Source of the DNA: Cytophagales bacterium
GTDB taxonomy: Bacteria > Bacteroidota > Bacteroidia > Cytophagales > UBA9547
Direction of reading: 5' to 3'
Length of the DNA stretch: 64,000 nucleotides
NCBI GenBank assembly: GCA_013297755.1
Contig: JAAFIH010000019.1
Location: 25,789 to 89,788, forward strand
Shown here: piece after piece, positions 8,388-17,007 of the stretch
How the letters are laid out: each line of letters begins with the position of its first letter
Position numbering within the stretch: position 1 is the first letter of the stretch
Translations under genes and position numbers: made by a program
The notes under the pieces: model-generated
Databases searched by the model: none
The model's input: only the letters and a program-made list of their open reading frames with translations
What the model was told of the DNA's origin: nothing

Positions 8388-8636
8388 TTAATGTGACACC
8401 AACCAATTCACCCCACTGCCCATACCTATTTCCATTGGAACTTCTAGGGGCATAGCGTTTTTCATAAAGTTTTCTATGTAGGGTTTAATTTGCTCTAATT
8501 CAGATTGATACACATCAAAAACCAGCTCATCGTGCACTTGTAATACCATTTTTGAACGCAGTTTTTCTTTTTTCATCCAAGCATGAATGTCTATCATGGC
8601 TTTTTTGATAATGTCAGCAGCAGAACCTTGTATGGG
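8388..8636 (-). pseudogene. polA 3'-end remnant, 249 bp
   Basis: Ungapped match to polA 9283-9531 with about 14 differences by eye (about 94 percent identity). It covers the conserved PIQGSAADIIKKA helix and motif C HDE up to the stop (TAA 8388-8390). An 84-aa open frame starting ATG at 8642 exists, but it is only the palm tip of DNA polymerase I and cannot be active. It ends L-V-S-H instead of L-L-A-H. Similarity to the polA locus continues roughly 13 bp past the stop. Confidence 0.93.
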
Positions 8637-8659
8637 GTACATTAAAAAAAATTGTAAAC

Positions 8660-8821
8660 CTATTTTTGTTGATTTTTATCAAATAGCTTTTGATAAAGAT
8701 GCAAATTTTCTTTTGCTTCTTTTATTCTTTCAGGAAAAATCGGGTTATTTCCATAGTGTGATTTTACCTTTCTTATTAACTCTATTGGATCTAAAACCAA
8801 TGTATTTTTACTTGTTTTCAT
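8660..8821 (-). CDS. 53-aa hypothetical protein coupled to the DUF6934-like gene
   Basis: ATG at 8821 overlaps the TGA of the DUF6934-like gene (ATGA, 8818-8821); stop TAG at 8660-8662. It starts MKTSKNTLVLDPIEL and has the shared Y-G-x-N-P-I-F-P-E motif, then a charged helix. Its paralog at 6811-6951 sits in the same position behind the other DUF6934-like copy. The conserved coupling argues that it is a real gene. The family is not recognised. Confidence 0.65.
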   Translation of the reverse strand: MKTSKNTLVLDPIELIRKVKSHYGNNPIFPERIKEAKENLHLYQKLFDKNQQK

Positions 8822-9255
8822 AATTTTATAATACTAAATTCTGTATAGTTTTTTGTCCAATCCACTTCTGAAAATACATCTTTCCCGCTTTCTAATCCAA
8901 AAATACGATAATTTTTTAAAAATTCATCTCCATAATTTACAATAATTCTTTGATAGAGTTTTGTCCTGACTAAAGTACTACCTTTAAAGTTGACTTGAGA
9001 ATCTGGATTTTTATCTAAAAATAGAACTATGGAATGGATTACAGTTGCTAAAATTTTTGACAAATCACCATTATTAGAGGTGCTTTTATCATTTATTTCG
9101 CCAGTTAAAATATCCAAATCGCCAAAAGCAAGATTATAAATATTTTCAATAATTGGCTCATAAACTATTACTTTTGGGAAAACACCTTTTTTACCTATAC
9201 TAAAAAACAAATAGATGTCATTTTCATTTGATAATTCATATACTTCATTTTTCAT
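8818..9255 (-). CDS. DUF6934-like protein
   Basis: 145-aa soluble protein. The pattern F-F-S-I-G-K-x-G..KVI, YNLAFGDLD, a conserved NNGD, K-I-L-A-T-V-I and GST-x-x-RTKLYQR matches my recollection of the DUF6934 family, which is common in Bacteroidota and has no assigned function. It begins 27 bp after the polA stop and overlaps the 53-aa gene by 4 bp. The second, frameshifted copy lies at 6938-7397. Toxin/immunity-like behaviour is only a guess from the island context. Confidence 0.65.
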   Translation of the reverse strand: MKNEVYELSNENDIYLFFSIGKKGVFPKVIVYEPIIENIYNLAFGDLDILTGEINDKSTSNNGDLSKILATVIHSIVLFLDKNPDSQVNFKGSTLVRTKLYQRIIVNYGDEFLKNYRIFGLESGKDVFSEVDWTKNYTEFSIIKL

Positions 9256-9282
9256 ATCAGAACTTTGCTAAAATAATATTTT

Positions 9283-12129
9283 CTAATGTGCCAACAACCA
9301 ATTCACCCCACTTCCCATCCCTATTTCCATAGGAACTTCTAGGGGCATCGCGTTTTTCATAAAGTTTTCTATATAGGGTTTAATTTGCTCTAATTCAGAT
9401 TGATACACATCAAAAACTAACTCATCGTGTACTTGCAATACCATTTTTGAACGCAGTTTTTCTTTTTTCATCCAAGCATGAATGTCTATCATGGCTTTTT
9501 TGATGATGTCTGCAGCAGAACCTTGTATGGGAGCATTGATGGCATTTCGTTCTGCATAGCCTCGCACAGTCATGTTTCGAGAATTGATGTCTCTCAAATA
9601 GCGTCTGCGACCAGAAATGGTAGTGACATATTCAGTTTCACGAGCATTATCAATACACTCACTCATAAAATTGCGAACAGCAGGAAATTCTTTCCAATAG
9701 GCATCTATGATTTCGCCAGCTTCCTTTCTAGGAATAGATAGCCTCTGTGCCAACCCAAAAGCAGAAATACCATAAATAATTCCAAAATTGACCATTTTGG
9801 CTTTTCTACGCATATCTGACGTAACTTCATCCAATCCTACTTTAAATACTTTTGAGGCTGTAGTAGAATGAATATCTACCCCATTTTTGAAGGCAGCAAT
9901 CATACTTTCATCTTTGCTGAACGATGCCATAATTCGTAATTCTATCTGTGAATAATCAGCAGAGAGAATCACAGAATCTTTATCCCTGGGAATAAAGGCT
10001 TTGCGAATTTCTTTTCCTCTATCAGTTCTGATAGGAATATTTTGCAAGTTTGGATCTGTTGAGCTCAACCTGCCTGTAGCTGCAACTGCCTGATTATAAG
10101 AAGTATGCACCATGCCAGTATGTGGATTTATCAGTAAAGGCAAAGCATCTACATAAGTGGATTTTAATTTTTGCAATTCTCTGTATTCTAATATTTGTGC
10201 AGCAATAGGATGTTCATAAGCTAGTTTTGAGAGTATTTCTTCACCAGTAGCATATTGCCCAGTTTCTGTTTTTTTAGGTTTATCTTCTAATTTTAATTTT
10301 TCAAATAATATAATTCCCAACTGCTTTGGCGAAGCAACATTGAATTTTTCTCCTGCCAATTCATAAATTTTATCTTCAGCAAGGATGCTTTCTTTACCCA
10401 AAATATCCGAAATTTCACTCAAAACAGTAGTATCTATTTTTACGCCATCTCTTTCCATGTCTGCCAATACATACACCAAAGGATTTTCTATGGATTGAAA
10501 CAAAGGCTCAACTTGGGCACTTTTGAGTAATGGTTCAAAAGTATGTTTTAATTTTAAGGTAATATCAGCATCTTCAGCAGCATATTCTGCCACTTTTTCG
10601 ATGTCTACATCACGCATATTGCCTTGATTTACACCCTTTTTGCCTATCAATTCAGTGATAGAAATAGGAGAATAATTCAAAAATGTTTTTGACAAAATAT
10701 CCATTCCATGGCGTTGATCTGGCTCTATCAGATAATGTGCCAACATGGTATCAAACAATTTGCCTTTTACTTCTATGCCATAATTTCCTAGAACTAAAAT
10801 GTCATATTTAATATTATGTCCTATTTTGGTGCAATTTTCGTTTTCAAATACAGCTTTAAACTCATTTACAATGTCTTGTGCTTCTTTTCTATCTGCTGGA
10901 ATAGGAATATAAAAAGCTTCTGATTGATAATAAGCAAAAGATAAACCTACTAATTCTGCACGAATGGCATCTGTACTGGTGGTTTCTGTATCAAAACACA
11001 ATTCTGTTTGTAGCAAAAGATATTTTATTAGTTCTGCTCTTTCTTGTTTTGTTTTTACAAGATGATAATCATGTGCTATATCCTCTATAGTTTGGTTTTG
11101 GACAGAAACTATGGGTTCAAAAGTTTGATTATCATCTTTTTGAATGCTTACAGATTCAGATTTTTTGGTTTCTGATGAAGCATCAAAAAGTCCAAATTGC
11201 CCTGCTGAGGCAGAAGGTTTAGTCGTTTTTTTGGCTGGTGTTGCTTTTGCTTCACCTCCTTCTGAGGGCAAAAGTTTGGCTTTCATTTGCCTGAATTCCA
11301 GCTCATCAAGCAACATGCTTAAATTTTCTTTGTTTGGTTCTGTTACTTTTAGATTTTCAAATTCTACAGGTACAGGCACACCTATATGTATAGTTGCCAA
11401 TTCTTTAGACATAATACCTTGAGCTGCAAAATTGATGACATTTTCTTTTTGCTTGCCTGAAAGCTTGTCTGCATTGGCTATCAGGTTTTCTACAGTTTCG
11501 TATTCTGCAATTAGTTTTTGGGCAGTTTTTTCTCCTATGCCAGGAATGCCAGGAATGTTATCAACAGAATCTCCTTGCAATCCCAAAATATCTCTTACTT
11601 GATCTGGATATTTGATGCCAAATTTTTCCAAAACTTTGGCTACATCCAATGCTTCTGCTGGTTTGCCCATAAAAGCTGGTTTGAAAACAAAAATATGTTT
11701 TGTCACCAATTGACAATAATCTTTATCTGGCGTCATCATATATACATGACAATTTTCAGAAGCATATTTTTTTGCCAATGTACCAATGATATCATCAGCC
11801 TCAAAGCCTTGCAATTCGAGCAATGTGATATTCATGGCTCTTACCAATTGTTTTACCAATGGAATATTCACAGTAATATCTTCAGGTTGCTCTTGGCGTT
11901 GGGCTTTGTATTCTGCAAATTGCTCATGTCTAAAAGTTGGCCCAGACATATCAAAGCAAACGGCAATGTGTGTAGGTTTTTCTTTTTGCAATACTTCTAA
12001 TAATGTATTGGCAAAACCAAAAGTAGCACTGGTATTCAGACCTTTAGAGTTGATTCTTGGGTTTTGAGAAAAAGCAAAATGAGCTCTATATATCAGAGCC
12101 ATAGCATCAAGAAGGAATAGTTTTTGCAA
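9283..12129 (-). CDS. polA: DNA polymerase I
   Basis: Complete 948-aa replication/repair polymerase. Residues 1-290 are the 5'-3' exonuclease/flap domain. The 3'-5' proofreading domain is intact, with D380-x-E382 in FDTET, GHNIKYD and YAAEDAD. The polymerase domain has motif A SADYSQIELR, motif B RRKAKMVNFGIIYG and motif C HDE with D902. The start is TTG at 12129: the first ATG (codon 10) would remove the conserved LFLLD strand. There is no Shine-Dalgarno-like sequence, as usual in this phylum. Its last 79-249 bp are repeated three times downstream, so its 3' end is the anchor of the cassette island. Confidence 0.97.
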   Translation of the reverse strand: MQKLFLLDAMALIYRAHFAFSQNPRINSKGLNTSATFGFANTLLEVLQKEKPTHIAVCFDMSGPTFRHEQFAEYKAQRQEQPEDITVNIPLVKQLVRAMNITLLELQGFEADDIIGTLAKKYASENCHVYMMTPDKDYCQLVTKHIFVFKPAFMGKPAEALDVAKVLEKFGIKYPDQVRDILGLQGDSVDNIPGIPGIGEKTAQKLIAEYETVENLIANADKLSGKQKENVINFAAQGIMSKELATIHIGVPVPVEFENLKVTEPNKENLSMLLDELEFRQMKAKLLPSEGGEAKATPAKKTTKPSASAGQFGLFDASSETKKSESVSIQKDDNQTFEPIVSVQNQTIEDIAHDYHLVKTKQERAELIKYLLLQTELCFDTETTSTDAIRAELVGLSFAYYQSEAFYIPIPADRKEAQDIVNEFKAVFENENCTKIGHNIKYDILVLGNYGIEVKGKLFDTMLAHYLIEPDQRHGMDILSKTFLNYSPISITELIGKKGVNQGNMRDVDIEKVAEYAAEDADITLKLKHTFEPLLKSAQVEPLFQSIENPLVYVLADMERDGVKIDTTVLSEISDILGKESILAEDKIYELAGEKFNVASPKQLGIILFEKLKLEDKPKKTETGQYATGEEILSKLAYEHPIAAQILEYRELQKLKSTYVDALPLLINPHTGMVHTSYNQAVAATGRLSSTDPNLQNIPIRTDRGKEIRKAFIPRDKDSVILSADYSQIELRIMASFSKDESMIAAFKNGVDIHSTTASKVFKVGLDEVTSDMRRKAKMVNFGIIYGISAFGLAQRLSIPRKEAGEIIDAYWKEFPAVRNFMSECIDNARETEYVTTISGRRRYLRDINSRNMTVRGYAERNAINAPIQGSAADIIKKAMIDIHAWMKKEKLRSKMVLQVHDELVFDVYQSELEQIKPYIENFMKNAMPLEVPMEIGMGSGVNWLLAH

Positions 12130-12144
12130 GGGAAAAGGTGTTTA

Positions 12145-12175
12145 GAAATGTAAAAATAGGAATTAAAGTTTCAAA
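12145..12175 (-). promoter_or_regulatory. candidate polA promoter
   Basis: On the minus strand TTTG (12175-12172) is followed after 19 bp by TACATTTC (12152-12145), one mismatch from the Bacteroidota -7 box TAnnTTTG. It is located 16 bp before the TTG start of polA, in the 56-bp gap behind the barrel gene. Confidence 0.4.
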
Positions 12176-12185
12176 CTGTAAAAAA

Positions 12186-12866
12186 TTAGTTTCGTTTTGA
12201 TTTTAGCATGGTTTCAAAACCAAGTTTAATCCCCATCTGAGGACTTACAGGCCACCAATAACTACCTTTATATACGTCAATAACATTAAAATTATTGTCT
12301 AAGGTCTCAAAATCATACATTTTATATCTACATCCTATTCCAAAATAGCAATCAATAATTGGATGAATTTTTGATTTTTCCCACAATACAAAAGTTTTTC
12401 CCAATAATAATTTTATTCCAAATACATTTTGATGCTCTGTTCTTAATCCAGCAAAACTATACCCTTCAACATTATCAAAAGATGCAAATTTTTTATCAAA
12501 CCACCAATGCCTATAAAACAAAACAGTTTCAAAATACACCCTGTCTTTTTCTCTGAAATAATATTTAGAGTTTAATGATATAGTAAAAGCATTGTAATGC
12601 TTATTAAACATATTTTGAAAAGTGTAATGTCCAAATTGTCCATGAACAACATTAGCAACTTCACCACTATTTTGAGTACTAAATTTTATAGAAGGAGAAA
12701 TTCCAAATGTAAATTTACCAATAGCATACTCAAAAATTATTGGGAAATCTGTAAATAAAAATTGTGTAGGTAAAACAGAAATTCTTATTGATTTTTTAGT
12801 TGAATCTTGGGCAAAAATATTAAAAGAATAAATTAGAGCAAAAACTAAAATTACAGAAAATTTCAT
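12186..12866 (-). CDS. exported outer-membrane beta-barrel-like protein
   Basis: 226 aa with a clear signal peptide (about 1-19, ending IFAQ). The rest alternates polar and aromatic residues in strands such as FTFGISPSIKF, YFETVLFYRHWW and GIKLGFETML, which fits a small 8-stranded outer-membrane barrel. No catalytic motif is visible. It is 56 bp upstream of polA on the same strand and is divergent from the methylase gene. Family not recognised. Confidence 0.5.
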   Translation of the reverse strand: MKFSVILVFALIYSFNIFAQDSTKKSIRISVLPTQFLFTDFPIIFEYAIGKFTFGISPSIKFSTQNSGEVANVVHGQFGHYTFQNMFNKHYNAFTISLNSKYYFREKDRVYFETVLFYRHWWFDKKFASFDNVEGYSFAGLRTEHQNVFGIKLLLGKTFVLWEKSKIHPIIDCYFGIGCRYKMYDFETLDNNFNVIDVYKGSYWWPVSPQMGIKLGFETMLKSKRN

Positions 12867-13060
12867 AAGTTAAATAGATAATAATACAAACAAAAATAAA
12901 ATAACATACGCATAATACAAGCAAAAATGAAATTAAAACGATACAAAAAATATCTAGTTGTGTTTTTTTTCATGTTGTGTAAACAATTTGAGATTTTAAT
13001 TTTATTTTTAGAGCATTATAAATCCTAAAAATTTAAGTTATTGCATCTAAAAAATATTAA

Positions 13061-16060
13061 ATGAAACGTAAATCCTTACATAATCTGTTAATAGACACCC
13101 TTGAAGAGTTAGACTTTTCTTGGAATGATACAGGTATGCCTGAGATTATTTTTTTAAATAATATTCCCAATCACCTTCATCCAAAGCATTATATAGCATT
13201 AGAATTTGCCGAAATTTTTAAAGCAGATGCTGTATATTTTAGGTATTATGATGATAATAGGTATTGTGTGCCTCAAGTTTATTTTTATGACAACTCAATT
13301 ACCGAACGCACAAAAGTAGAAATTGCAGAAATCCATAAACAAGTATATAGCAGTTGCCAAGTTCCTATGATTTGTTTTGTGGATAAAGCAGAAGTTTCGC
13401 TTTTTGACTGTAGAAAACCAGTTAATAAAAAAGCAAATAACTTATCTAATGAAGATTGCATAATTGAAAATCCCTTTTCAATCAATAATTTAGCCTCATT
13501 GAAAGAGTTTTTTTCTGCAAAAAAACTTAATTCTGCTCTTTTCTGGGAGTCTAATGAAGCCTCAAAGCATTTTCTTAATAATACTTCTGCTTATGAAGAG
13601 TTGGTGAAAGCTCTTTCAAAAATAAGAGATGATTTTAGAAAATTCTTTAAAAACCAAACAGAGTTCAAAGGTGATATCAATGCCTCAAATGACTTTGCAG
13701 ATGATTTACTTTTCAAATGTATTCTAATCAAATATTTGGAAGAAAATGGCAAAGAAAATGCAAGCAGTTTTTATCAATCAAGAAATCTTAACTACAGCTC
13801 ATTATATGATTTTTTGAATAATAATCAGTTTATAGAAGTTTTAGCAGAACTAGAAAAACATTTTAATGGCAATGTTTTTTCAATTGAAAATGACAAAAAA
13901 AAAATCATTAGAAAACTTAATTTATCATCACTTGCACAATGCTTAGAGGGAAAATATGGGAGAAATAGTTCACTTTACATTTGGGAAATGTACTCTTTTA
14001 AACATATTCCTATTGAACTTATAAGCAATTTTTATGAGGAATTTATTCCAAAAACTAAAGAAAATCAAGGAACTGTTTATACGCCAAGCTATTTAGTAAA
14101 TCTACTTATAGATGAGTGTTTGCCTTTATCAAAAAATGAAAAAGATTTAGATTATAATATTAAATTAGCTGATGTAAGTTGTGGAAGTGGAATTTTTATT
14201 ACTTCTGCTTTTAAAAGATTGGTACAGAGATGGAGGGTGGCTAACATGAAGGACGATAAATTACCTATTCCAAAACTAGAGATTGTACAAAATATACTTA
14301 CAGATAATATTTTTGGTGTTGATATACACCCTACTGCTGTAAAGCTTTCTAAGTTTAGTTTGCTGTTGGCTATTTGCCAGATGGTGCCAAATAAAGTACT
14401 TTGGACTCATAATTGGAATGATAAAGATGTTTTTGTTGATAAAAAGAAAAAAGTATTTATTGATTTAGATAACAACATTATTGGGGAAGATTTTTTTGAC
14501 TTTTTAACTTTTGAAAAATATAGAAATTTTCATAATAGTTTTTCTTTAATTATAGGGAATCCGCCATTTATAGCTATTGGAGAGGTTCAATATCTTAAAT
14601 ATTGCCAAAAATTAGACTCAATAAACTTTAAATTTAAAGTTCCAATTCCAAAATATGAGTTGGCTTTAATGTTTTTAGAGTGTAGTAATATCTTGTTAAA
14701 AGATAATGCTGATTTGTGTTTTATTCAAAAATCAACTGCATTACTTTATAATTCTAATGCAAAAAAGTTTAGAGATTATTTTTTTGACAAATTTCAAGTT
14801 CACCAAATTATTGATTTCACACTTTTAATAAATGTATTATTTGAGAAAGCTTTAGTAGAAACTTGTGCTGTGTTTTACAAAAAAGTACAAAAAAGCGAAT
14901 ATTCTACTACACATCTTGTTTCAAGACTTTTGAAAAACACAAAAGATGGTTTGTTTTTTGAGTTTGATTATTATGATTTTTATGAAATTTCAAAAGAAAA
15001 TATTATTAATGAGGAAAATATTTGGCGTTGCAATTTATTAGGAGGTAATAGATTGAATAATTTAATAAAGAGATTAGGGCAAGAAGATGAATCAAAAATT
15101 TTACTAGAAAATTATCTCTTAAAAACGCTAAAAATTAATCGAAAAAATTATTTAACAGGATTTAATATTGGAAATCAAAGTCAGAATGCAGAGTTCATAA
15201 CTAAAAACCCAGTGTTAATGGCAAAAAATTTCAAAGTAAATTCAATGACTTTTACGGATTTTGATGTTACAAAAAAGTTTGAAAGTCCTAGACATGAACG
15301 ATTGTTTCAAAAGCCTAATTTGATTATCAAAAGTACCATTGATTCATCTTACAAATTTCCAGTTTTGATTAATTTAGATAAAGACTTTGCTTTCGATATC
15401 AATATTATAGGAATTGCTCATAATAATACAATCGAATTACAAGAATTATATCATAAATTAATTAAAAACGAAAAAATAAATTCTTTGAAAAGCATTAGTA
15501 GTTGCTCACAATTTTTTTTTAGAGGGAAAACTGCAATTCAAAAACAAGACATTGACAAATGGGTTATTCCACTTGAAGGAGATGAAGTAAAATTATCTTT
15601 TGCTGAAAAAATTGTAATGGATGATGTGTTAGACTTTGTTTATCCATCTTGGTATAGAGGAGAAAAAGCTCCAATCAACCAACTTATTTCAAAACAAAAC
15701 ACAGAATCTACACTTTTAGCCTTTGCAGATATTTTTAATCAATCGTTCAATTCTGTGTATAAAAAAGGCGAAAATAAACAGAAACTAAAAAAAATAACCA
15801 TAAGCAACACCTCTTTTGCTTTAGAGTTTTGTTATGGGGATAATATACATTATGAAGGAATTGTAGAAAACGAAGAAGATATTGATTTAATAATTAAAAA
15901 TAATATTTCTAGAAATGCTATTGTAAATCGAGTTTTAAGAATTTATACAGAAAATACCATTACATTAATCAAACCTAAAAATCTTAGATATTGGTTAAAA
16001 TCTATTGCCTTGAGAGATGCTGACGATGTTTTTGGAGATATGATAAATGCAGGATACTAA
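13061..16060 (+). CDS. N6-adenine DNA methyltransferase, type II/IIG-like
   Basis: 999 aa. SAM-binding motif I is D371-V-S-C-G-S-G and catalytic motif IV is NPPF at 500-503, so it is a gamma-class adenine methylase of the Eco57I/N6 family. Residues 1-160 form a separate domain of mixed strands that may be a degenerate nuclease, and about 165-340 is helical. The C-terminal third (about 690-999) probably recognises DNA. The stop TAA overlaps the next start (TAATG), so the two are translated together. Likely job: methylating the host recognition site and protecting it from the partner nuclease. The recognition sequence cannot be read. Confidence 0.82.
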   Translation: MKRKSLHNLLIDTLEELDFSWNDTGMPEIIFLNNIPNHLHPKHYIALEFAEIFKADAVYFRYYDDNRYCVPQVYFYDNSITERTKVEIAEIHKQVYSSCQVPMICFVDKAEVSLFDCRKPVNKKANNLSNEDCIIENPFSINNLASLKEFFSAKKLNSALFWESNEASKHFLNNTSAYEELVKALSKIRDDFRKFFKNQTEFKGDINASNDFADDLLFKCILIKYLEENGKENASSFYQSRNLNYSSLYDFLNNNQFIEVLAELEKHFNGNVFSIENDKKKIIRKLNLSSLAQCLEGKYGRNSSLYIWEMYSFKHIPIELISNFYEEFIPKTKENQGTVYTPSYLVNLLIDECLPLSKNEKDLDYNIKLADVSCGSGIFITSAFKRLVQRWRVANMKDDKLPIPKLEIVQNILTDNIFGVDIHPTAVKLSKFSLLLAICQMVPNKVLWTHNWNDKDVFVDKKKKVFIDLDNNIIGEDFFDFLTFEKYRNFHNSFSLIIGNPPFIAIGEVQYLKYCQKLDSINFKFKVPIPKYELALMFLECSNILLKDNADLCFIQKSTALLYNSNAKKFRDYFFDKFQVHQIIDFTLLINVLFEKALVETCAVFYKKVQKSEYSTTHLVSRLLKNTKDGLFFEFDYYDFYEISKENIINEENIWRCNLLGGNRLNNLIKRLGQEDESKILLENYLLKTLKINRKNYLTGFNIGNQSQNAEFITKNPVLMAKNFKVNSMTFTDFDVTKKFESPRHERLFQKPNLIIKSTIDSSYKFPVLINLDKDFAFDINIIGIAHNNTIELQELYHKLIKNEKINSLKSISSCSQFFFRGKTAIQKQDIDKWVIPLEGDEVKLSFAEKIVMDDVLDFVYPSWYRGEKAPINQLISKQNTESTLLAFADIFNQSFNSVYKKGENKQKLKKITISNTSFALEFCYGDNIHYEGIVENEEDIDLIIKNNISRNAIVNRVLRIYTENTITLIKPKNLRYWLKSIALRDADDVFGDMINAGY

Positions 16061-16785
16061 TGGCAAAAAAACCAACTTCAATATTTAATATTCCAGTTTT
16101 TCCACCAATAAATTTTGGTGGTTTTATTCATTTACTCATTACTTTTTTTGAAAATTCATTACCATTTTTTCCAGAATATTTTAGAAATGCACATGTGCTT
16201 CAAAATTTACCTGATACTATAGAAGGAGAAAACAGAATTACAGTGATATTGTGCCAATTTCTAACTTCACATGAAAAAAATCTTGATTATACAACTACAA
16301 AACAAGGCTTTTATAACTTCCAGTTTGTTAATCAAGTACCTGCTAATGGTCATCGTTCATCTGATATTGGTGTGTTTTTGGCTAATATTATAGTCCCTTC
16401 AAATGTACTCTTTGTAATAGAAGCCAAAAGATTGCCAACACTCCCTATTAAAACTAGGCAAAAAGAATATGTCATTGGAGATGGTGGTGGTATAGAGCGT
16501 TTCAAAAAACAAGTGCATGGACAGGAACTAAGAAATAATATTTCATCAATTATAGGCTATATCCAAAATCATAATTCAGAATATTGGCAAACTCAAATAA
16601 ACTCTTTGATTGATGAGCAAATTGAACAAAGTTCAAATCCAAAAATAAGCTGGAGTTCAAAAGATATATTGATAAAAGATATGGTTTTTCAAAAGGAATT
16701 TGTTACCAAATTTAATTCAATACACCAAAGAATAAATCTATCTGATATACATTTAATTCATTATTGGATTGATTTAACAGCTTAA
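16060..16785 (+). CDS. PD-(D/E)XK nuclease-like restriction partner
   Basis: 241 aa, overlapping the methylase stop by 1 bp. A nuclease core is readable: an acidic helix with E57 (EGENRI), then S-S-D102 on a strand, then V-I-E121-A-K123, that is D-x(18)-E-x-K. These are the metal and catalytic residues of the PD-(D/E)XK fold. It is probably the endonuclease of a restriction-modification or related defence pair. No known restriction enzyme was recognised, so cleavage is inferred from the motif and the coupling. Confidence 0.6.
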   Translation: MAKKPTSIFNIPVFPPINFGGFIHLLITFFENSLPFFPEYFRNAHVLQNLPDTIEGENRITVILCQFLTSHEKNLDYTTTKQGFYNFQFVNQVPANGHRSSDIGVFLANIIVPSNVLFVIEAKRLPTLPIKTRQKEYVIGDGGGIERFKKQVHGQELRNNISSIIGYIQNHNSEYWQTQINSLIDEQIEQSSNPKISWSSKDILIKDMVFQKEFVTKFNSIHQRINLSDIHLIHYWIDLTA

Positions 16786-16829
16786 AAACTCAAAATTTTC
16801 CTATTATTGCAAAATCACAAACTCATTGT

Positions 16830-16979
16830 ATGTCCATCATCAAAAATCCATTATTATTTGTAGGCTCTAAAGGAGAAAAAAACTTGTATGCACTTTTTGA
16901 TAGTGGAGCCAATTTAAGTTACATTAGTTATTTGAATCCAAGATTTTATATTCGGCCACAGTTACAAACTTGGTCATAA
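16830..16979 (+). pseudogene. 5' fragment of the retropepsin-like gene
   Basis: The first 30 codons are nearly identical to the genes at 18323 and 18731 (MSIIKNPLLFVGSKGEKN, then LFDSGANLS). After that the sequence diverges and stops at 16977-16979, giving a 49-aa stub without the second half of the protease fold. It lies 44 bp behind the nuclease gene. The GT-C-like gene at 17008 separates it from the intact copies. Confidence 0.85.
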
Positions 16980-17007
16980 AAGGCAAATAAAATAAAGAAA
17001 AAAACTT

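Noticed and set aside
8388..8642. 84-codon frame as a functional gene
   Set aside because: It is only the 3' end of polA, lacking most of the polymerase, and ends like the other tails.
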